A DNA stretch of 64,000 bases from Lonsdalea populi (GTDB lineage: Bacteria; Pseudomonadota; Gammaproteobacteria; Enterobacterales; Enterobacteriaceae). The notes under the pieces are model-generated. The model worked only from the letters and a program-made list of their open reading frames with translations, did not search any database and was not told the DNA's origin. Where the stretch lies: NCBI RefSeq assembly GCF_015999465.1, contig NZ_CP065534.1, forward strand, positions 930,001-994,000, written 5' to 3'. Every line of letters starts with the position of its first letter. Positions within the stretch are counted from its first letter, which is position 1. The translations under genes and the position numbers were made by a program. Shown here piece by piece: positions 16,656-27,273 of the stretch.

Positions 16656-19600
16656 ATGTTCACGGTTTACCATTCCAATCAGCTGGATATATTGAAGGAA
16701 CTGACGGTGGTGCTGATGCAGCAACAGCCGCTTACCGACCCTTTCCAGCAGGAAGTGGTGTTAGTGCAAAGTCCGGGTATGGCGCAGTGGCTCCAAATCG
16801 AACTGGCCGAAAAATTTCATATCGCCGCTAATATCCAATTTCCGCTGCCGGGCGTCTTTTTGTGGGACATGTGTCGGCGGTTGATCCCCGAAATCCCCAA
16901 AGAAAGCGCCTTTGGCAAAGAAGCCATGAGCTGGAAGCTGATGCATCTGCTGCCTCAGCAACTGGACGATCCGGCTTTTGCTCTCTTGGCCCACTATCTG
17001 GAAGAGGACGACGGCGACCGCAAGCTTCATCAACTGGCCGGTCGCACGGCCGACCTATTCGATCAATATCTGATTTATCGCCCTGACTGGATTATGCGCT
17101 GGCAGCAGGGACAATGGGTGGACGAGGCTGGGGAAGCTCAGCAGTGGCAGGCGCCGCTCTGGCGGCGGCTGGTGGAGTACACGCAGTCTCTGGGTCAGCT
17201 CGAATGGCACCACACCATCCTGTATCAGCGTTTTATTCAGGTGCTTGACCGGGCGGAAAGCCGTCCTCCCGGTCTACCGGATCGGGTTTTTATCTGTGGC
17301 ATTTCCGCACTGCCGCCGGTTTATCTGCAAGCCCTGAAGGCGCTGGGTAAACATATCGACGTACACCTGCTGTTTACCAATCCCTGCCGCTACTATTGGG
17401 GCGATATTCAGGACGAAGCGTCTCTGGCCCGCCTGAAAGGGCGCCAGTGGCGCTTGTATCAGCATCGGCAGATGACGGCAGAAAGCCGGCCGTTGTTCCG
17501 CGACCCGACGCGTGCCGAGTCCTTGTTTAAAGAGGATGGCGAACAAAATGTGGGTAACCCGCTGCTGGCCTCCTGGGGCAAGCTGGGGCGCGACAATTTA
17601 CACCTGCTTGAGCAGTTGGATGAGGCGAACGGCGTCTCCGCGTATGTCGATATCGAGGCGCAACACCTGCTCAGTGCGCTACAGCGGGACATCCTGGAGC
17701 TGGAGGATAGCCGTGTCGTCGTGACCGGCAACAATAGTGAAATTGCACCGGCGGCAGACGATAGCGTAGAAAAAAAACGCCGCAAACGTCCGCTGATGCC
17801 GGAAGATCGTTCAGTGTCCGTTCATGCCTGCCACAGCCCGCAGCGTGAAGTGGAAGTGCTGCATGACCAACTGCTAGCGATGATGGCTGACGACCCTGAG
17901 CTGATGCCGCGCGACATTATCGTGATGGTGGCGGACATCGACAGCTATTCGCCGTTTATTCAGGCGGTGTTCGGCAACGCGCCGGAAGATCGCTATCTGC
18001 CGTTTTCCATTTCCGATCAGCGCGCGCGGCATGCGCATCCCGCCTTGCAGGCGGTGCTGACACTGCTGGAACTGCCAACCAGCCGATTTATGGCGGAGCA
18101 GGTATTGGCGCTGTTGGAAGTTCCGGCGCTGGCGAACCGATTCGGCATTCATGAAGAGGGGCTGAGACGCCTGCGGCTATGGGTGACGGAGTCCGGCATC
18201 CGCTGGGGGCTGGATGACGACAACGTCCGAGAACTGATGCTGCCGCCCACCGGTCAGCACACTTGGCGTTTCGGCATCACGCGTATGCTGCTGGGATATG
18301 CGATGGACAGCCATGCCGGAGACTGGCGGGGCGTGCTTCCCTACGATGAGTCTAGCGGGTTGATCGCCGAACTGGCCGGACAACTGGCGGATCTGCTGAT
18401 GCGGCTGAGCCAGTGGCGGCAGCGTTTGCAGCAGTTGCGCACGCTGGAAGAGTGGCAGCCGCTGTGCCGTCAATTGGTGGATGATTTCTTTTTGCCGGAC
18501 GGCGACGCCGAAGCGGCGTTGACGCTGATTGAGGAGCACTGGCAGCAGATCATCAACACCGGCATGCTGGCGCGCTATCCGCAGCCTATCTCCGTAACGC
18601 TTCTACGCAGCTCCCTGTCGGGCCGGCTCGACAGGGAGCTGCTCAGCCAGCGTTTCCTGGCTGGCACCGTGAATTTTTGTACGCTGATGCCTATGCGCTC
18701 TATCCCTTTCAAGGTGGTTTGCCTGCTGGGGATGAACGACGGCGTTTATCCGCGCACGCTTCCGCCGTTGGGGTTCGACCTGATGTCGCGGCACCGTCGG
18801 CGCGGCGATCGCAGCCGGCGTGAAGACGACCGCTATCTGTTTCTGGAGGCGTTGCTGTCGGCGCAGAATCGGCTTTATATCAGCTATATCGGCCACTCTA
18901 TTCAGGATAACAGCCAGCGTTTTCCCTCCGTTCTGGTCAGCGAACTGCTGGACTACATCGCTCAAAGTTACTGTGTGCCCGGCGATGAAGATTTGAACGG
19001 CGATGTCGGCGTTGAGCGTCTTTTGGCGGAGCTCTGCTGCGAGCATCCTCGCATGCCATTCGATGCGGATAACTTTGTCGCCGACGGCACCTCGCAGAGT
19101 TTTGCCGCCGAGTGGCTGGCCGCGGCAGGGCGTGAAGGCGAGTCCCAACCGCCGTTCGACCTGCCTTTGCCGGAGCAGCAGTACAGCGAAGTGACGCTGG
19201 ATGAGTTGAGACGCTTCTACCGTCATCCTGTACGCGCATTTTTCCAACTGCGTCTCGGCGTGAATTTTGTGCTCGACGATCAGGAGCTGCGGGAAGAGGA
19301 GCCGTTTTTAGTCGATCACCTCGATCGCTATCAGATGAATACCCTGCTGCTGAACGCCCTGATCAACGACGGTGACGTGGAACTGCTGTTTCGTCGCGTG
19401 CGTGCGGCCGGAGCGCTGCCTTATGGTGCCTTCGGCGAGCTGTATTGGCAGACGCAGCTGGATGAAATGCGTAATCTGGCGGCGCGCGTGCGTGAGGAGC
19501 GGCAGTTGGAGACGTTGGACAGTCAGGAACTGGATATCATGCTGGATGGCGTGCGTGTCACAGGCTGGCTGACGCAAATTCAGCATGACGGCCTGCTGCG

Positions 19601-20072
19601 CTGGCGTCCCGGTAAAATTTCGCTGGTGGATGGCATGATGCTATGGCTGGAGCATCTGATCTACTGTTTAAGTGGTGGGCAGGGTGAAAGCCGGATCTAT
19701 GGGCGCGAAGACGGCGGCTGGCGTTTTCCCTCGCTGAGCGAAGCGCAGGCGCGGGAGTTTATGGCATTAATGATTAACGGTTATCAGCAAGGAATGAATC
19801 AACCGCTGTTGCTGCTTAATCGCTCCGGCGGCGCCTGGCTGAAGGTCGTCTACGATCGCGACAGCGATAGCTTGCTGACCGATGACGCCTCCCTCAATAA
19901 GGCGCAGCAAAAACTGCTGGAAGCGTGGCAGGGCACCTATAACCTGCCCGGCGAAGGAGAAGATTATTACCTGCAGCGTATCGTGCGGGAGATGGACAGC
20001 GAAAGGATCGCGCAGGTAACGGCCGCGGCGGCGACATGGCTATTACCCGCCGTAAGGTTTAATCAGTTTTGA
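16656..20072 (+). CDS. recC: Exodeoxyribonuclease V gamma subunit RecC
   Basis: RecC is the subunit of RecBCD that scans for Chi. The 1138-residue protein is slightly longer than E. coli RecC (1122). Strong family blocks include HSPQREVEVLHD, ADIDSYSPFIQAVFGNAPEDRYLPFSISD, FLAGTVNFCTLMPMRSIPF (pin/tunnel region) and the C-terminal LEHLIYCLSGG. A basic stretch KKRRKRP near residue 371 precedes the HSPQREVE block. It ends 148 bp before recB with no ptrA between them, unlike E. coli. Spacing to ppdC (26 bp) suggests co-transcription with the pilin-like genes. Confidence 0.97.
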   Translation: MFTVYHSNQLDILKELTVVLMQQQPLTDPFQQEVVLVQSPGMAQWLQIELAEKFHIAANIQFPLPGVFLWDMCRRLIPEIPKESAFGKEAMSWKLMHLLPQQLDDPAFALLAHYLEEDDGDRKLHQLAGRTADLFDQYLIYRPDWIMRWQQGQWVDEAGEAQQWQAPLWRRLVEYTQSLGQLEWHHTILYQRFIQVLDRAESRPPGLPDRVFICGISALPPVYLQALKALGKHIDVHLLFTNPCRYYWGDIQDEASLARLKGRQWRLYQHRQMTAESRPLFRDPTRAESLFKEDGEQNVGNPLLASWGKLGRDNLHLLEQLDEANGVSAYVDIEAQHLLSALQRDILELEDSRVVVTGNNSEIAPAADDSVEKKRRKRPLMPEDRSVSVHACHSPQREVEVLHDQLLAMMADDPELMPRDIIVMVADIDSYSPFIQAVFGNAPEDRYLPFSISDQRARHAHPALQAVLTLLELPTSRFMAEQVLALLEVPALANRFGIHEEGLRRLRLWVTESGIRWGLDDDNVRELMLPPTGQHTWRFGITRMLLGYAMDSHAGDWRGVLPYDESSGLIAELAGQLADLLMRLSQWRQRLQQLRTLEEWQPLCRQLVDDFFLPDGDAEAALTLIEEHWQQIINTGMLARYPQPISVTLLRSSLSGRLDRELLSQRFLAGTVNFCTLMPMRSIPFKVVCLLGMNDGVYPRTLPPLGFDLMSRHRRRGDRSRREDDRYLFLEALLSAQNRLYISYIGHSIQDNSQRFPSVLVSELLDYIAQSYCVPGDEDLNGDVGVERLLAELCCEHPRMPFDADNFVADGTSQSFAAEWLAAAGREGESQPPFDLPLPEQQYSEVTLDELRRFYRHPVRAFFQLRLGVNFVLDDQELREEEPFLVDHLDRYQMNTLLLNALINDGDVELLFRRVRAAGALPYGAFGELYWQTQLDEMRNLAARVREERQLETLDSQELDIMLDGVRVTGWLTQIQHDGLLRWRPGKISLVDGMMLWLEHLIYCLSGGQGESRIYGREDGGWRFPSLSEAQAREFMALMINGYQQGMNQPLLLLNRSGGAWLKVVYDRDSDSLLTDDASLNKAQQKLLEAWQGTYNLPGEGEDYYLQRIVREMDSERIAQVTAAAATWLLPAVRFNQF

Positions 20073-20220
20073 GCGGCAACCGGTGGAGTAAAACAGCAAA
20101 AGCGCAGCGACAGGGGGCGGGCCAAGAAAGTTGGGCGTTCGGCGCGGTAGTGCGACAGCGTCGTCATTTCAACATCTGCGCCTTATCCTGCATCTTGTCA
20201 CCTCAGCAGGTAGAAAAACC

Positions 20221-23200
20221 ATGACGACTGCGACTCCGCACTCTCTTAATTTATTCACGCTGCCGCTGTCTGGCGAGCGGTTGATTGAAGCGTCGGCGGG
20301 AACGGGTAAAACATACACCCTGTCCGCGCTTTATCTACGTTTGCTGCTTGGGCTAGGCGGTGAACACGCCTATCCGCGTCCTTTGCTCGTCGAAGAGATT
20401 CTGGTGGTCACCTTTACGGAAGCGGCGACGGAAGAACTGCGCGAGCGTATCCGCAAAAACATCCATACGCTCTATCTCGCCTGTCTAGGCGGGGAGCACT
20501 GCGATGCGCTCATGCAGCAACTGCTGGCCGAGATCCCGCAGGACTGGTGTCACCAGGCGGCCGAAGTGCTACTGCGCGCCGAACGGCAGATGGATGAAGC
20601 GGCCATCTATACCATTCATGGCTTTTGCCAGCGGATGCTGACAACCCACGCCTTCGAGTCCGGCATCCTGTTTGAACAGCGTCTGCTAGAAGATGAGCAG
20701 CCGTTGCGCCGTCAGGCCTGCGCCGACTTCTGGCGTCGCTACTGCTATCCGCTTCCCCTGGAAGTAGTGAGGGTGTTGAGCGAACAATGGCAAGGTCCAG
20801 AAGCCTTGTTGCAGACGCTGCAGCCGTATTTGCACGGCGAAATGCCGACGCTGCGCGAACCGCCACAGCAGGAAGAAACCCTGCTGGATCGCCATCAGCG
20901 TATCGTAGCGATCATTGACGCTTTTAAACAGACGTGGCGTGAGGCGTCCGATCTGGAGGCATTGATCCGCGGTTCGGGCGTAGATAAACGACGCTACAGT
21001 AGTCGCAATCTGCCCAATTGGCTGCGCAGGGTGGGAGAGTGGGCCGATCAGCCGACGCAGAGTTACCATCTGCCTAAAGATCTGGAACGCTTTAGTCAGC
21101 AGGAGCTGGTTGAACGAACGACCAAGGGCGAACCCCCGCTGCACCCGGTATTCAGCGCGGTGGAACGGTTGCTGCAAGAATCTTTGACGCTCAAGGATCT
21201 GGTCATCTGGCTGGCGCTCAAAGAGATCAAGCGCACGGTGCGGGAAGAGAAGCAGCGGCGGGCGGAGCTGGGCTTCGACGATCTGTTGGGGCGTCTGGAT
21301 GAAGCATTGCAGCAGCCGGACGGCGGCCAATTGGCCGAGGCGATCCGCACGCGTTATCCGGTGGCGATGATCGATGAGTTCCAGGATACGGATACCCAGC
21401 AGTATCGTATTTTCCACACGATCTATGCTGACCAGCCGCAGTGCGGCTGGTTAATGATCGGCGACCCGAAACAGGCGATTTACGCATTTCGCGGGGCGGA
21501 TATCTTCACCTACATGCGCGCGCGCGCGGAGGTGCGGTCGCACTATACGCTCGACACCAACTGGCGTTCCGCGCCGGGTATGGTGGCCGCGGTGAATCAT
21601 CTGTTTCAGCGCGTCGATGCTCCCTTTATCTTCGAACAGATCCCGTTCCTGCCCGTCAATCCGGCTCCGCCAAACCAGTCTTATGTCTTCGAAATGGACG
21701 GTACAAAAACGCCGGCGCTTCGGTTCTGGCTGACTGGACAAGAAGGGACCGGGGTCGGTGAATATCAGCAGATGATGGCCCGTCAATGTGCGGGACAGAT
21801 CCGCGACTGGCTGACCGCCGGACAGTCGGGGCAGGCATGGCTGGTCAAAGATAAGAACAAGAAGAGGCCGGTGCGGGCGGCGGATATTACCGTACTGGTG
21901 CGCAGCCGCCGCGAGGCGATGCTGATCCGCCGGGCGTTGAGCCGCCTGAATATCCCATCCGTCTACCTGTCCAACCGCGACAGCGTGTTCACCACCGTGG
22001 AGGCACGGGAGATGCTATGGATCCTGCAGGCGGTGCTGGCGCCGGAACAGGAGCGCGCGCTGCGTGCGGCGATGGCAACCACCATGATGGGAATGGATGC
22101 GCCTTCGTTAGATGCGCTAAGCCGCAGCGAAGCGAGTTGGGACGCCCTGGTGGACGAATTTGCCCGCTACCGGCAGCTCTGGCTTAAACGCGGCGTTTTG
22201 CCCATGTTGAGAGCGTTGATGATGCACCGTCGGCTGGCGGAGGATCTGCTGGCGAGTGCCGATGGCGAACGCCGTCTGACAGACATGATGCATATCGGCG
22301 AACTGTTGCAGGAGGCCTCGGCGTCGTTGGACAGCGAACACGCGCTGGTGCGCTGGCTGGCCCAGCAGATCGCCCAGCCTAATCCGCAGGCAGAGAATCA
22401 GCAGCTGCGGCTGGAAAGCGACCGCCATCTGGTGCAGATAGGGACCATTCATAAATCCAAGGGCCTGGAATATCCGCTGGTCTGGCTGCCCTTCATCGGC
22501 AACTTTCGCTCTCAGCAAGAGGGCATTTACCACGACAGGCAGAACTTCCGGGCCATGCTGGATCTGCAAAACGGCGAAGAGAGTCAGCTACTGGCAGAAG
22601 AGGAGCGTCTGGCGGAAGATTTACGGTTGTTGTACGTGGCTTTGACCCGAGCTGTTTATCACTGCGCGGTTGGGGTTGCGCCGCTGTTTCAGGGAACCCG
22701 CAAGAAAGAGGGCGAAAGCGATATGCACCACAGCGCGTTGGGCTATCTATTACAGCGCGGTCAGGCCGCTACCGCCCAGGCGTTAATCGCCGAGCTGGAA
22801 GGCATGGTGGGAGAGGATATCGCGCTAAGCATGGCGACCGAACAGGACGAACAGCCGTGGCAGCCTGAGTCGGCGCTGCCGCCATTGCTCGAGGCGCGGC
22901 GGACTACCCGGCGGCTGCGCGACGGCTGGCGGGTGACCAGCTATTCAGGATTGCAGCAGCACGGTTCCGATACCATTCAGGCGTTGTTGCCCCATTTTGA
23001 TATCGACTCGATGGGCGAAACGGCGGAAGAGGAAGCGGCGGAGCGTTCGCCGCACTCATTTCCGCGCGGTGCAGCGCCGGGGACGTTTTTGCACAGCCTG
23101 TTTGAAACGCTGGATTTTACCCAACCGATCGACGACGAGTGGCTGCTGGAACGGCTGCGGCGCTATGGCATTGATGATGCGTGGCTGCCGGTGCTGAAGC

Positions 23201-23787
23201 TCTGGATGGAGAACGTCCTGAGTCTGCCGCTCAACGGTGACGGTATTCGGCTCGCCGAACTGGATAACGGACATAAACAGGCCGAGCTGCAGTTCTACCT
23301 GCCGATCCAGCGGATGCTCACCGCTGACGCGCTGGACCGTCTGACTAGACATCATGATCCGCTCTCCGCGCTCTGCCCGGCGTTATCGTTTCAGCAGGTC
23401 AAAGGCATGCTGAAGGGATTTATCGACCTGATATTTGTCTGGCAGGGCCGCTACTACTTGCTGGATTACAAATCCAACTGGCTGGGGCATGACGCCAGCG
23501 CCTATACGCAGGACGCCATGATGCGGGCGATGGCGGAACATCGCTACGACCTGCAGTATCAACTCTACACGCTGGCGCTGCACCGTTATCTGCGGCATCG
23601 ACTGCCGGACTACGGCTATGAACAGCATTTCGGCGGCGTTTTTTATCTGTTTCTGCGCGGCGTCAGCGCCGAGCATCCCGGCAACGGGATCTACTTCTCG
23701 CGTCCTTCCCGGGCGTTTATCGACGATATGGATGGTTTGTTTTGCGGGGAAGCGTTAACGGAGGGTACGCATGTCGAGCATGATTGA
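20221..23787 (+). CDS. recB: Exodeoxyribonuclease V beta subunit RecB
   Basis: RecB is the 3'-5' helicase and nuclease of RecBCD. The 1188-residue protein (E. coli 1180) has the UvrD-type Walker A ASAGTGKT with Lys30, the Walker B-like MIDEFQDTD, helicase motif IGDPKQAIYAFRGAD, motif V/VI IHKSKGLEYPLV and LYVALTRA, and a C-terminal nuclease with LLDYKSNWLG, where Asp1082 and Lys1084 match the catalytic pair. The ATG at 20221 gives the enteric N terminus; an upstream in-frame ATG would add 30 unconserved residues. The end overlaps recD by 17 bp, so the two are coupled. Confidence 0.98.
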   Translation: MTTATPHSLNLFTLPLSGERLIEASAGTGKTYTLSALYLRLLLGLGGEHAYPRPLLVEEILVVTFTEAATEELRERIRKNIHTLYLACLGGEHCDALMQQLLAEIPQDWCHQAAEVLLRAERQMDEAAIYTIHGFCQRMLTTHAFESGILFEQRLLEDEQPLRRQACADFWRRYCYPLPLEVVRVLSEQWQGPEALLQTLQPYLHGEMPTLREPPQQEETLLDRHQRIVAIIDAFKQTWREASDLEALIRGSGVDKRRYSSRNLPNWLRRVGEWADQPTQSYHLPKDLERFSQQELVERTTKGEPPLHPVFSAVERLLQESLTLKDLVIWLALKEIKRTVREEKQRRAELGFDDLLGRLDEALQQPDGGQLAEAIRTRYPVAMIDEFQDTDTQQYRIFHTIYADQPQCGWLMIGDPKQAIYAFRGADIFTYMRARAEVRSHYTLDTNWRSAPGMVAAVNHLFQRVDAPFIFEQIPFLPVNPAPPNQSYVFEMDGTKTPALRFWLTGQEGTGVGEYQQMMARQCAGQIRDWLTAGQSGQAWLVKDKNKKRPVRAADITVLVRSRREAMLIRRALSRLNIPSVYLSNRDSVFTTVEAREMLWILQAVLAPEQERALRAAMATTMMGMDAPSLDALSRSEASWDALVDEFARYRQLWLKRGVLPMLRALMMHRRLAEDLLASADGERRLTDMMHIGELLQEASASLDSEHALVRWLAQQIAQPNPQAENQQLRLESDRHLVQIGTIHKSKGLEYPLVWLPFIGNFRSQQEGIYHDRQNFRAMLDLQNGEESQLLAEEERLAEDLRLLYVALTRAVYHCAVGVAPLFQGTRKKEGESDMHHSALGYLLQRGQAATAQALIAELEGMVGEDIALSMATEQDEQPWQPESALPPLLEARRTTRRLRDGWRVTSYSGLQQHGSDTIQALLPHFDIDSMGETAEEEAAERSPHSFPRGAAPGTFLHSLFETLDFTQPIDDEWLLERLRRYGIDDAWLPVLKLWMENVLSLPLNGDGIRLAELDNGHKQAELQFYLPIQRMLTADALDRLTRHHDPLSALCPALSFQQVKGMLKGFIDLIFVWQGRYYLLDYKSNWLGHDASAYTQDAMMRAMAEHRYDLQYQLYTLALHRYLRHRLPDYGYEQHFGGVFYLFLRGVSAEHPGNGIYFSRPSRAFIDDMDGLFCGEALTEGTHVEHD

Positions 23788-25633
23788 TCTATTGGAAGAA
23801 GCCCGTCAGCGGCGATGGTTGCGTCCGCTGGACGTGCAGTTTGCCCGGATGCTGGCGGAAGACGACCAGCCGCATCTCCTGCTGGCGGCGGCGTGCCTCA
23901 GCGCCTACGCCGGTGCGGGGCACGTTTGCCTGCCGTTGTCACAGCTTCATCCCAACGCGCTATTTGACGGGCGGGATCGGGCGCTGGCTCAGGACATCTG
24001 GCAGCGGTTGGGAAGGCCGGATGAAGCTGAATGGCGGCAGCATTTGTCGAACGACCCAGCCGTCGGCGAGGGTGAAGATCCCACCCCGCTGGTTTTTCAG
24101 CAGGACAATCTGTACTTGCAGCGCAGTTGGCAGGGAGAGTGCCGCGTCGCGCAGTTTATCGCCGGCAATCGTGCCGAGCCTGTCTATGACGAAGCCCGTA
24201 TCCGTGCGGTGTTGGATGACCTGTTTCCTGCGGTTGAGGGCGAAGCCGACTGGCAAAAGATCGCCGCGGCGGTCGCGTTGACCCGCAGGATTGCGGTGAT
24301 TTCCGGGGGGCCGGGCACAGGTAAAACGACGACGGTCGCCAGACTGCTGGCGGCCCTGATAGAGCTGCAGGATGGGCCGTCGCCGCGTATTGAGCTGGCT
24401 GCGCCGACAGGAAAGGCCGCCGCCCGTCTCACCGAGTCTTTGGGCAGCGTGTTGAGTCAACTGCCGCTCAGCGACGCGCAGCGGCAGGCTTTCCCGCAGG
24501 AGGCCACCACGCTGCATCGCCTGCTGGGCGCGGTGCCGGACAGCCAGCGCCTGCGCTACCATCAGGATAATCCGCTGCACTTGGATGTACTGGTGGTGGA
24601 CGAAGCCTCAATGGTCGATCTTCCGATGATGGCGAATCTGATAGCCGCGCTGCCGCCGCAGGCCCGCATCATACTGTTAGGCGACCGCGACCAGCTGGCT
24701 TCGGTCGAGGCCGGGGCGGTGCTGGGCGACGTCTGCCGTTTCGCCGAACAGGGGTACAGTAGGAGGCGGAGTCAGCAGTTGAACCGTCTCACCGGCTGCA
24801 CGCTGGAACCGGGCACGGCGGAAAACGCCTCGGTGACCGACAGTATTTGTCTGTTGCGCAAGAGTTACCGTTTCACTGCGGACTCGGGCATAGGACAGCT
24901 GGCGAAGGCGGTAAATCGGGGCGACGAGGCGCAGCTGCTGGCCGTTTTGCAACAGGGCTATGGCGATATCGCGTGTCTGCCGCTGGCGGATAATTCAGAT
25001 TATCAGCGCCTGCTGGATCAGGCGGTGGAAGGATACACGGATTATCTCCAACGTATCGCCAGCGGTGACGCTCCGGAACAAGTATTACACGCCTTTCAAC
25101 GTTACCGACAACTGTGCGCGCTAAGAGAGGGGCCGTTTGGCGTTTCCGGACTGAATCAGCGGATTGAACGCGCGTTGCAGGCGGCGGGATTGATTCAACG
25201 ACCCGCGCTCAACGGCGGGCGCTGGTATGTCGGCCGCCCGGTGATGATTGAGCGCAACGACGCCGTGCTGGGGCTATTCAACGGCGACATCGGCATTAGT
25301 ATGACAAACGATCAGGGTGAGCTCCGTGTCTATTTCCAACTGCCGGATGGTCGAACCAAATCGGTCGCTCCCAGCCGGCTGCCGCCGCATGAAACGGCCT
25401 ATGCCATGACCGTGCATAAGTCTCAGGGCTCTGAGTTCGAACACACGGCGTTGGCGCTGCCGAATCACTTTCTGCCTGTTCTGACGCGGGAATTGGTGTA
25501 CACCGCGATCACTCGCGCCCGGAAGCGGCTGTCGCTATACAGCGATAGGGCATTACTGTGCCGGGCGGTGAGCACGCCGACGCAGCGCTATAGCGGACTC
25601 GAGGCGCGTATTCGATCCTTGATGGCGGAGTAG
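23771..25633 (+). CDS. recD: Exodeoxyribonuclease V alpha subunit RecD
   Basis: RecD is the fast 5'-3' helicase of RecBCD (SF1B). The 620-residue protein (E. coli 608) has Walker A GGPGTGKTTT with Lys185, Walker B LVVDEASMVDL, motif III LLGDRDQLASVEAGAVLGD and the C-terminal AMTVHKSQGSEF and LVYTAITRAR motifs. The ATG at 23771 has GGAGG 6 bases upstream, inside the end of recB; another ATG three codons later is possible. The gene ends 83 bp from the convergent argA. Confidence 0.97.
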   Translation: MSSMIDLLEEARQRRWLRPLDVQFARMLAEDDQPHLLLAAACLSAYAGAGHVCLPLSQLHPNALFDGRDRALAQDIWQRLGRPDEAEWRQHLSNDPAVGEGEDPTPLVFQQDNLYLQRSWQGECRVAQFIAGNRAEPVYDEARIRAVLDDLFPAVEGEADWQKIAAAVALTRRIAVISGGPGTGKTTTVARLLAALIELQDGPSPRIELAAPTGKAAARLTESLGSVLSQLPLSDAQRQAFPQEATTLHRLLGAVPDSQRLRYHQDNPLHLDVLVVDEASMVDLPMMANLIAALPPQARIILLGDRDQLASVEAGAVLGDVCRFAEQGYSRRRSQQLNRLTGCTLEPGTAENASVTDSICLLRKSYRFTADSGIGQLAKAVNRGDEAQLLAVLQQGYGDIACLPLADNSDYQRLLDQAVEGYTDYLQRIASGDAPEQVLHAFQRYRQLCALREGPFGVSGLNQRIERALQAAGLIQRPALNGGRWYVGRPVMIERNDAVLGLFNGDIGISMTNDQGELRVYFQLPDGRTKSVAPSRLPPHETAYAMTVHKSQGSEFEHTALALPNHFLPVLTRELVYTAITRARKRLSLYSDRALLCRAVSTPTQRYSGLEARIRSLMAE

Positions 25634-25690
25634 ACGGTCGAATCCGGAAAGGGTAGGCCAAGGGAGCGGCGCGAAAGAACAGGGCTTGCG

Positions 25691-25708
25691 CGCCGGTCTG
25701 GTCCGGCG
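25691..25708. terminator. Weak hairpin between convergent recD and argA
   Basis: A 6-bp GC stem (CGCCGG / CCGGCG) with a 6-base loop lies in the 83-bp gap. There is no U-tract, so its role as a terminator is uncertain. Confidence 0.3.
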
Positions 25709-25716
25709 ATAGTGCT

Positions 25717-27042
25717 TTAGAGATCCATAACCAGTATTTTCGAACGGCGCTGATAGTTATACAGCTCCTGCTTACGCCTCGGCAGCATCGCGACCTCAGC
25801 GGGCTGGAAGCCGCGCTCCTGGAACCAGTGGATACTGTGCGTCGTCAGCACGAACAGGCGTTTAAGCCCCTGATGACGAGCCTGAGTCTCGATGTGATGC
25901 AGCAGTTGGTCGCCGCGGGAAGAGTTGCGGTATTCCGGGTGAACCGCCACGCAGGCCATCTCGGCAATGCTTTCTTCAGGGAACGGATAAAGCGCCGCAC
26001 AGGCGATAGTCAGGTTATCCCTGACGACCACGGTGAATTTGTCGATTTCCATTTCCAGCTGTTCGCGGGAGCGACGCACCAGAATGCCTTGCTGTTCCAG
26101 CGGATGAATCAGTTCCAGAATCCCCCCGATATCGTTGATGGTCGCGCGGCGCACCTGCTCGGCGCTCTCCATGACGACCTGCGTCCCGATACCATCACGG
26201 GAAAACAGTTCCTGCAACAGCGCGCCATCTTCCTGATAGCTAATCAGATGGCTGCGGCGTACTCCGCTGCGGCAGGCTTTCACGGCGCCGCGCAGGAAAC
26301 GTACCACTTCGGAATTGAAGTCTTCTAATTCCTCCTGGTTATGGATCAGGCGCTGAGCCTCTTCCGGCAGCATTTCAGGGATGACTTTACCGTTCTGGTC
26401 AGTGACGCCTTGCTCGGCGCAGAAGCCAATCATCTTTTCCGCCCGCAGTTTTATCGCCAACTGCGTCGCGACCTCTTCTGAGGTCAGATTGAAGCTTTCG
26501 CCGGTCACGGAAACCGCGACGGGGCCAAGCAATACGATAGCGCCGCTCGCCAACTGGCGGTGGAGCGCCTCTTCATCAATACGGCGAATGCGCCCGCTGT
26601 GACAGTAGTCCACGCCGTCGTCGACGCCGAGCGGCTGGGCGATAACAAAATTGCCGCTGACAACGTTGATATGCGCGCCCTGCAGCGGCGTATTGGTCAG
26701 GCTCATAGACAGACGGGCGGTGATATCCAGTTGCAGCATGCCGGCGGCTTGCTTGACCAGCTCCAGCGTGGTGCTGTCGGTGATGCGGGTATGTTTGTGG
26801 TAGGTCGGCTCGCAATGGTGTGCGACCAGATTGGCGTCGATCTGCGGACGGGCGCCATAGACCACAACCAACTTGATGCCCAGGCTGTGAAGCAGACCGA
26901 TGTCGCTGACGATATTACTGAAGTTTTCATGTTCAATCGCTTCACCGCCTAGCATGATGACGAACGTTTTGCCGCGATGCGCGTTGATATAAGGAACTGA
27001 ATGGCGGAAGCCTTGGACCAGTTCTGTACTACGTTCCTTCAC
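25717..27042 (-). CDS. argA: N-acetylglutamate synthase ArgA
   Basis: ArgA makes N-acetylglutamate, the committed step of arginine synthesis, and is inhibited by arginine. An N-terminal amino-acid kinase domain ([19 protein letters not shown]) is joined to a C-terminal GNAT acetyltransferase domain ([20 protein letters not shown], with the acetyl-CoA loop). The GTG at 27042 was chosen: it gives VKERSTELV, matching E. coli, and TGAGG lies 6 bases upstream. An ATG four codons earlier (27054) has no ribosome-binding site and lies in the ArgR operator. Product length is 441 residues (E. coli 443). Confidence 0.95.
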   Translation of the reverse strand: MKERSTELVQGFRHSVPYINAHRGKTFVIMLGGEAIEHENFSNIVSDIGLLHSLGIKLVVVYGARPQIDANLVAHHCEPTYHKHTRITDSTTLELVKQAAGMLQLDITARLSMSLTNTPLQGAHINVVSGNFVIAQPLGVDDGVDYCHSGRIRRIDEEALHRQLASGAIVLLGPVAVSVTGESFNLTSEEVATQLAIKLRAEKMIGFCAEQGVTDQNGKVIPEMLPEEAQRLIHNQEELEDFNSEVVRFLRGAVKACRSGVRRSHLISYQEDGALLQELFSRDGIGTQVVMESAEQVRRATINDIGGILELIHPLEQQGILVRRSREQLEMEIDKFTVVVRDNLTIACAALYPFPEESIAEMACVAVHPEYRNSSRGDQLLHHIETQARHQGLKRLFVLTTHSIHWFQERGFQPAEVAMLPRRKQELYNYQRRSKILVMDL

Positions 27043-27051
27043 TGCAAGCCT

Positions 27052-27090
27052 CATGAATTTTTATTCGGTATTTTTGTATTTTTATTCTTA
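27052..27090. promoter_or_regulatory. Tandem ARG boxes (ArgR operator) for argA
   Basis: Two 18-bp ARG boxes are separated by exactly 3 bp, the spacing ArgR hexamers require. Box 1 is CATGAATTTTTATTCGGT (27052-27069) and box 2 is TTTGTATTTTTATTCTTA (27073-27090). Both keep the TGNAT-N4-ATTC core of the consensus. They lie just upstream of the argA start codon, so arginine-bound ArgR should repress argA here. Confidence 0.85.
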
Positions 27091-27273
27091 ATGGCGTAAA
27101 AGGCAAGCGTTTCGTCGTCCGCGTGTGTTCTTGCGCAAACCCCGTATTCACGCTTTACCAGAAAACATTTTTCATGACAGTATCGGGCAGATTCGCTAAA
27201 GTTTCGGGCATTTCCAAAAAACATAACCTTTTTTATCGTCATTGGTTGTTATCCCGTACTTAACCGGAGCTGC

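Noticed and set aside
17720..17800. Basic segment in recC as an inserted element
   Set aside because: The region is variable among RecC proteins and in frame, with no repeats at its edges; it is an ordinary linker difference.
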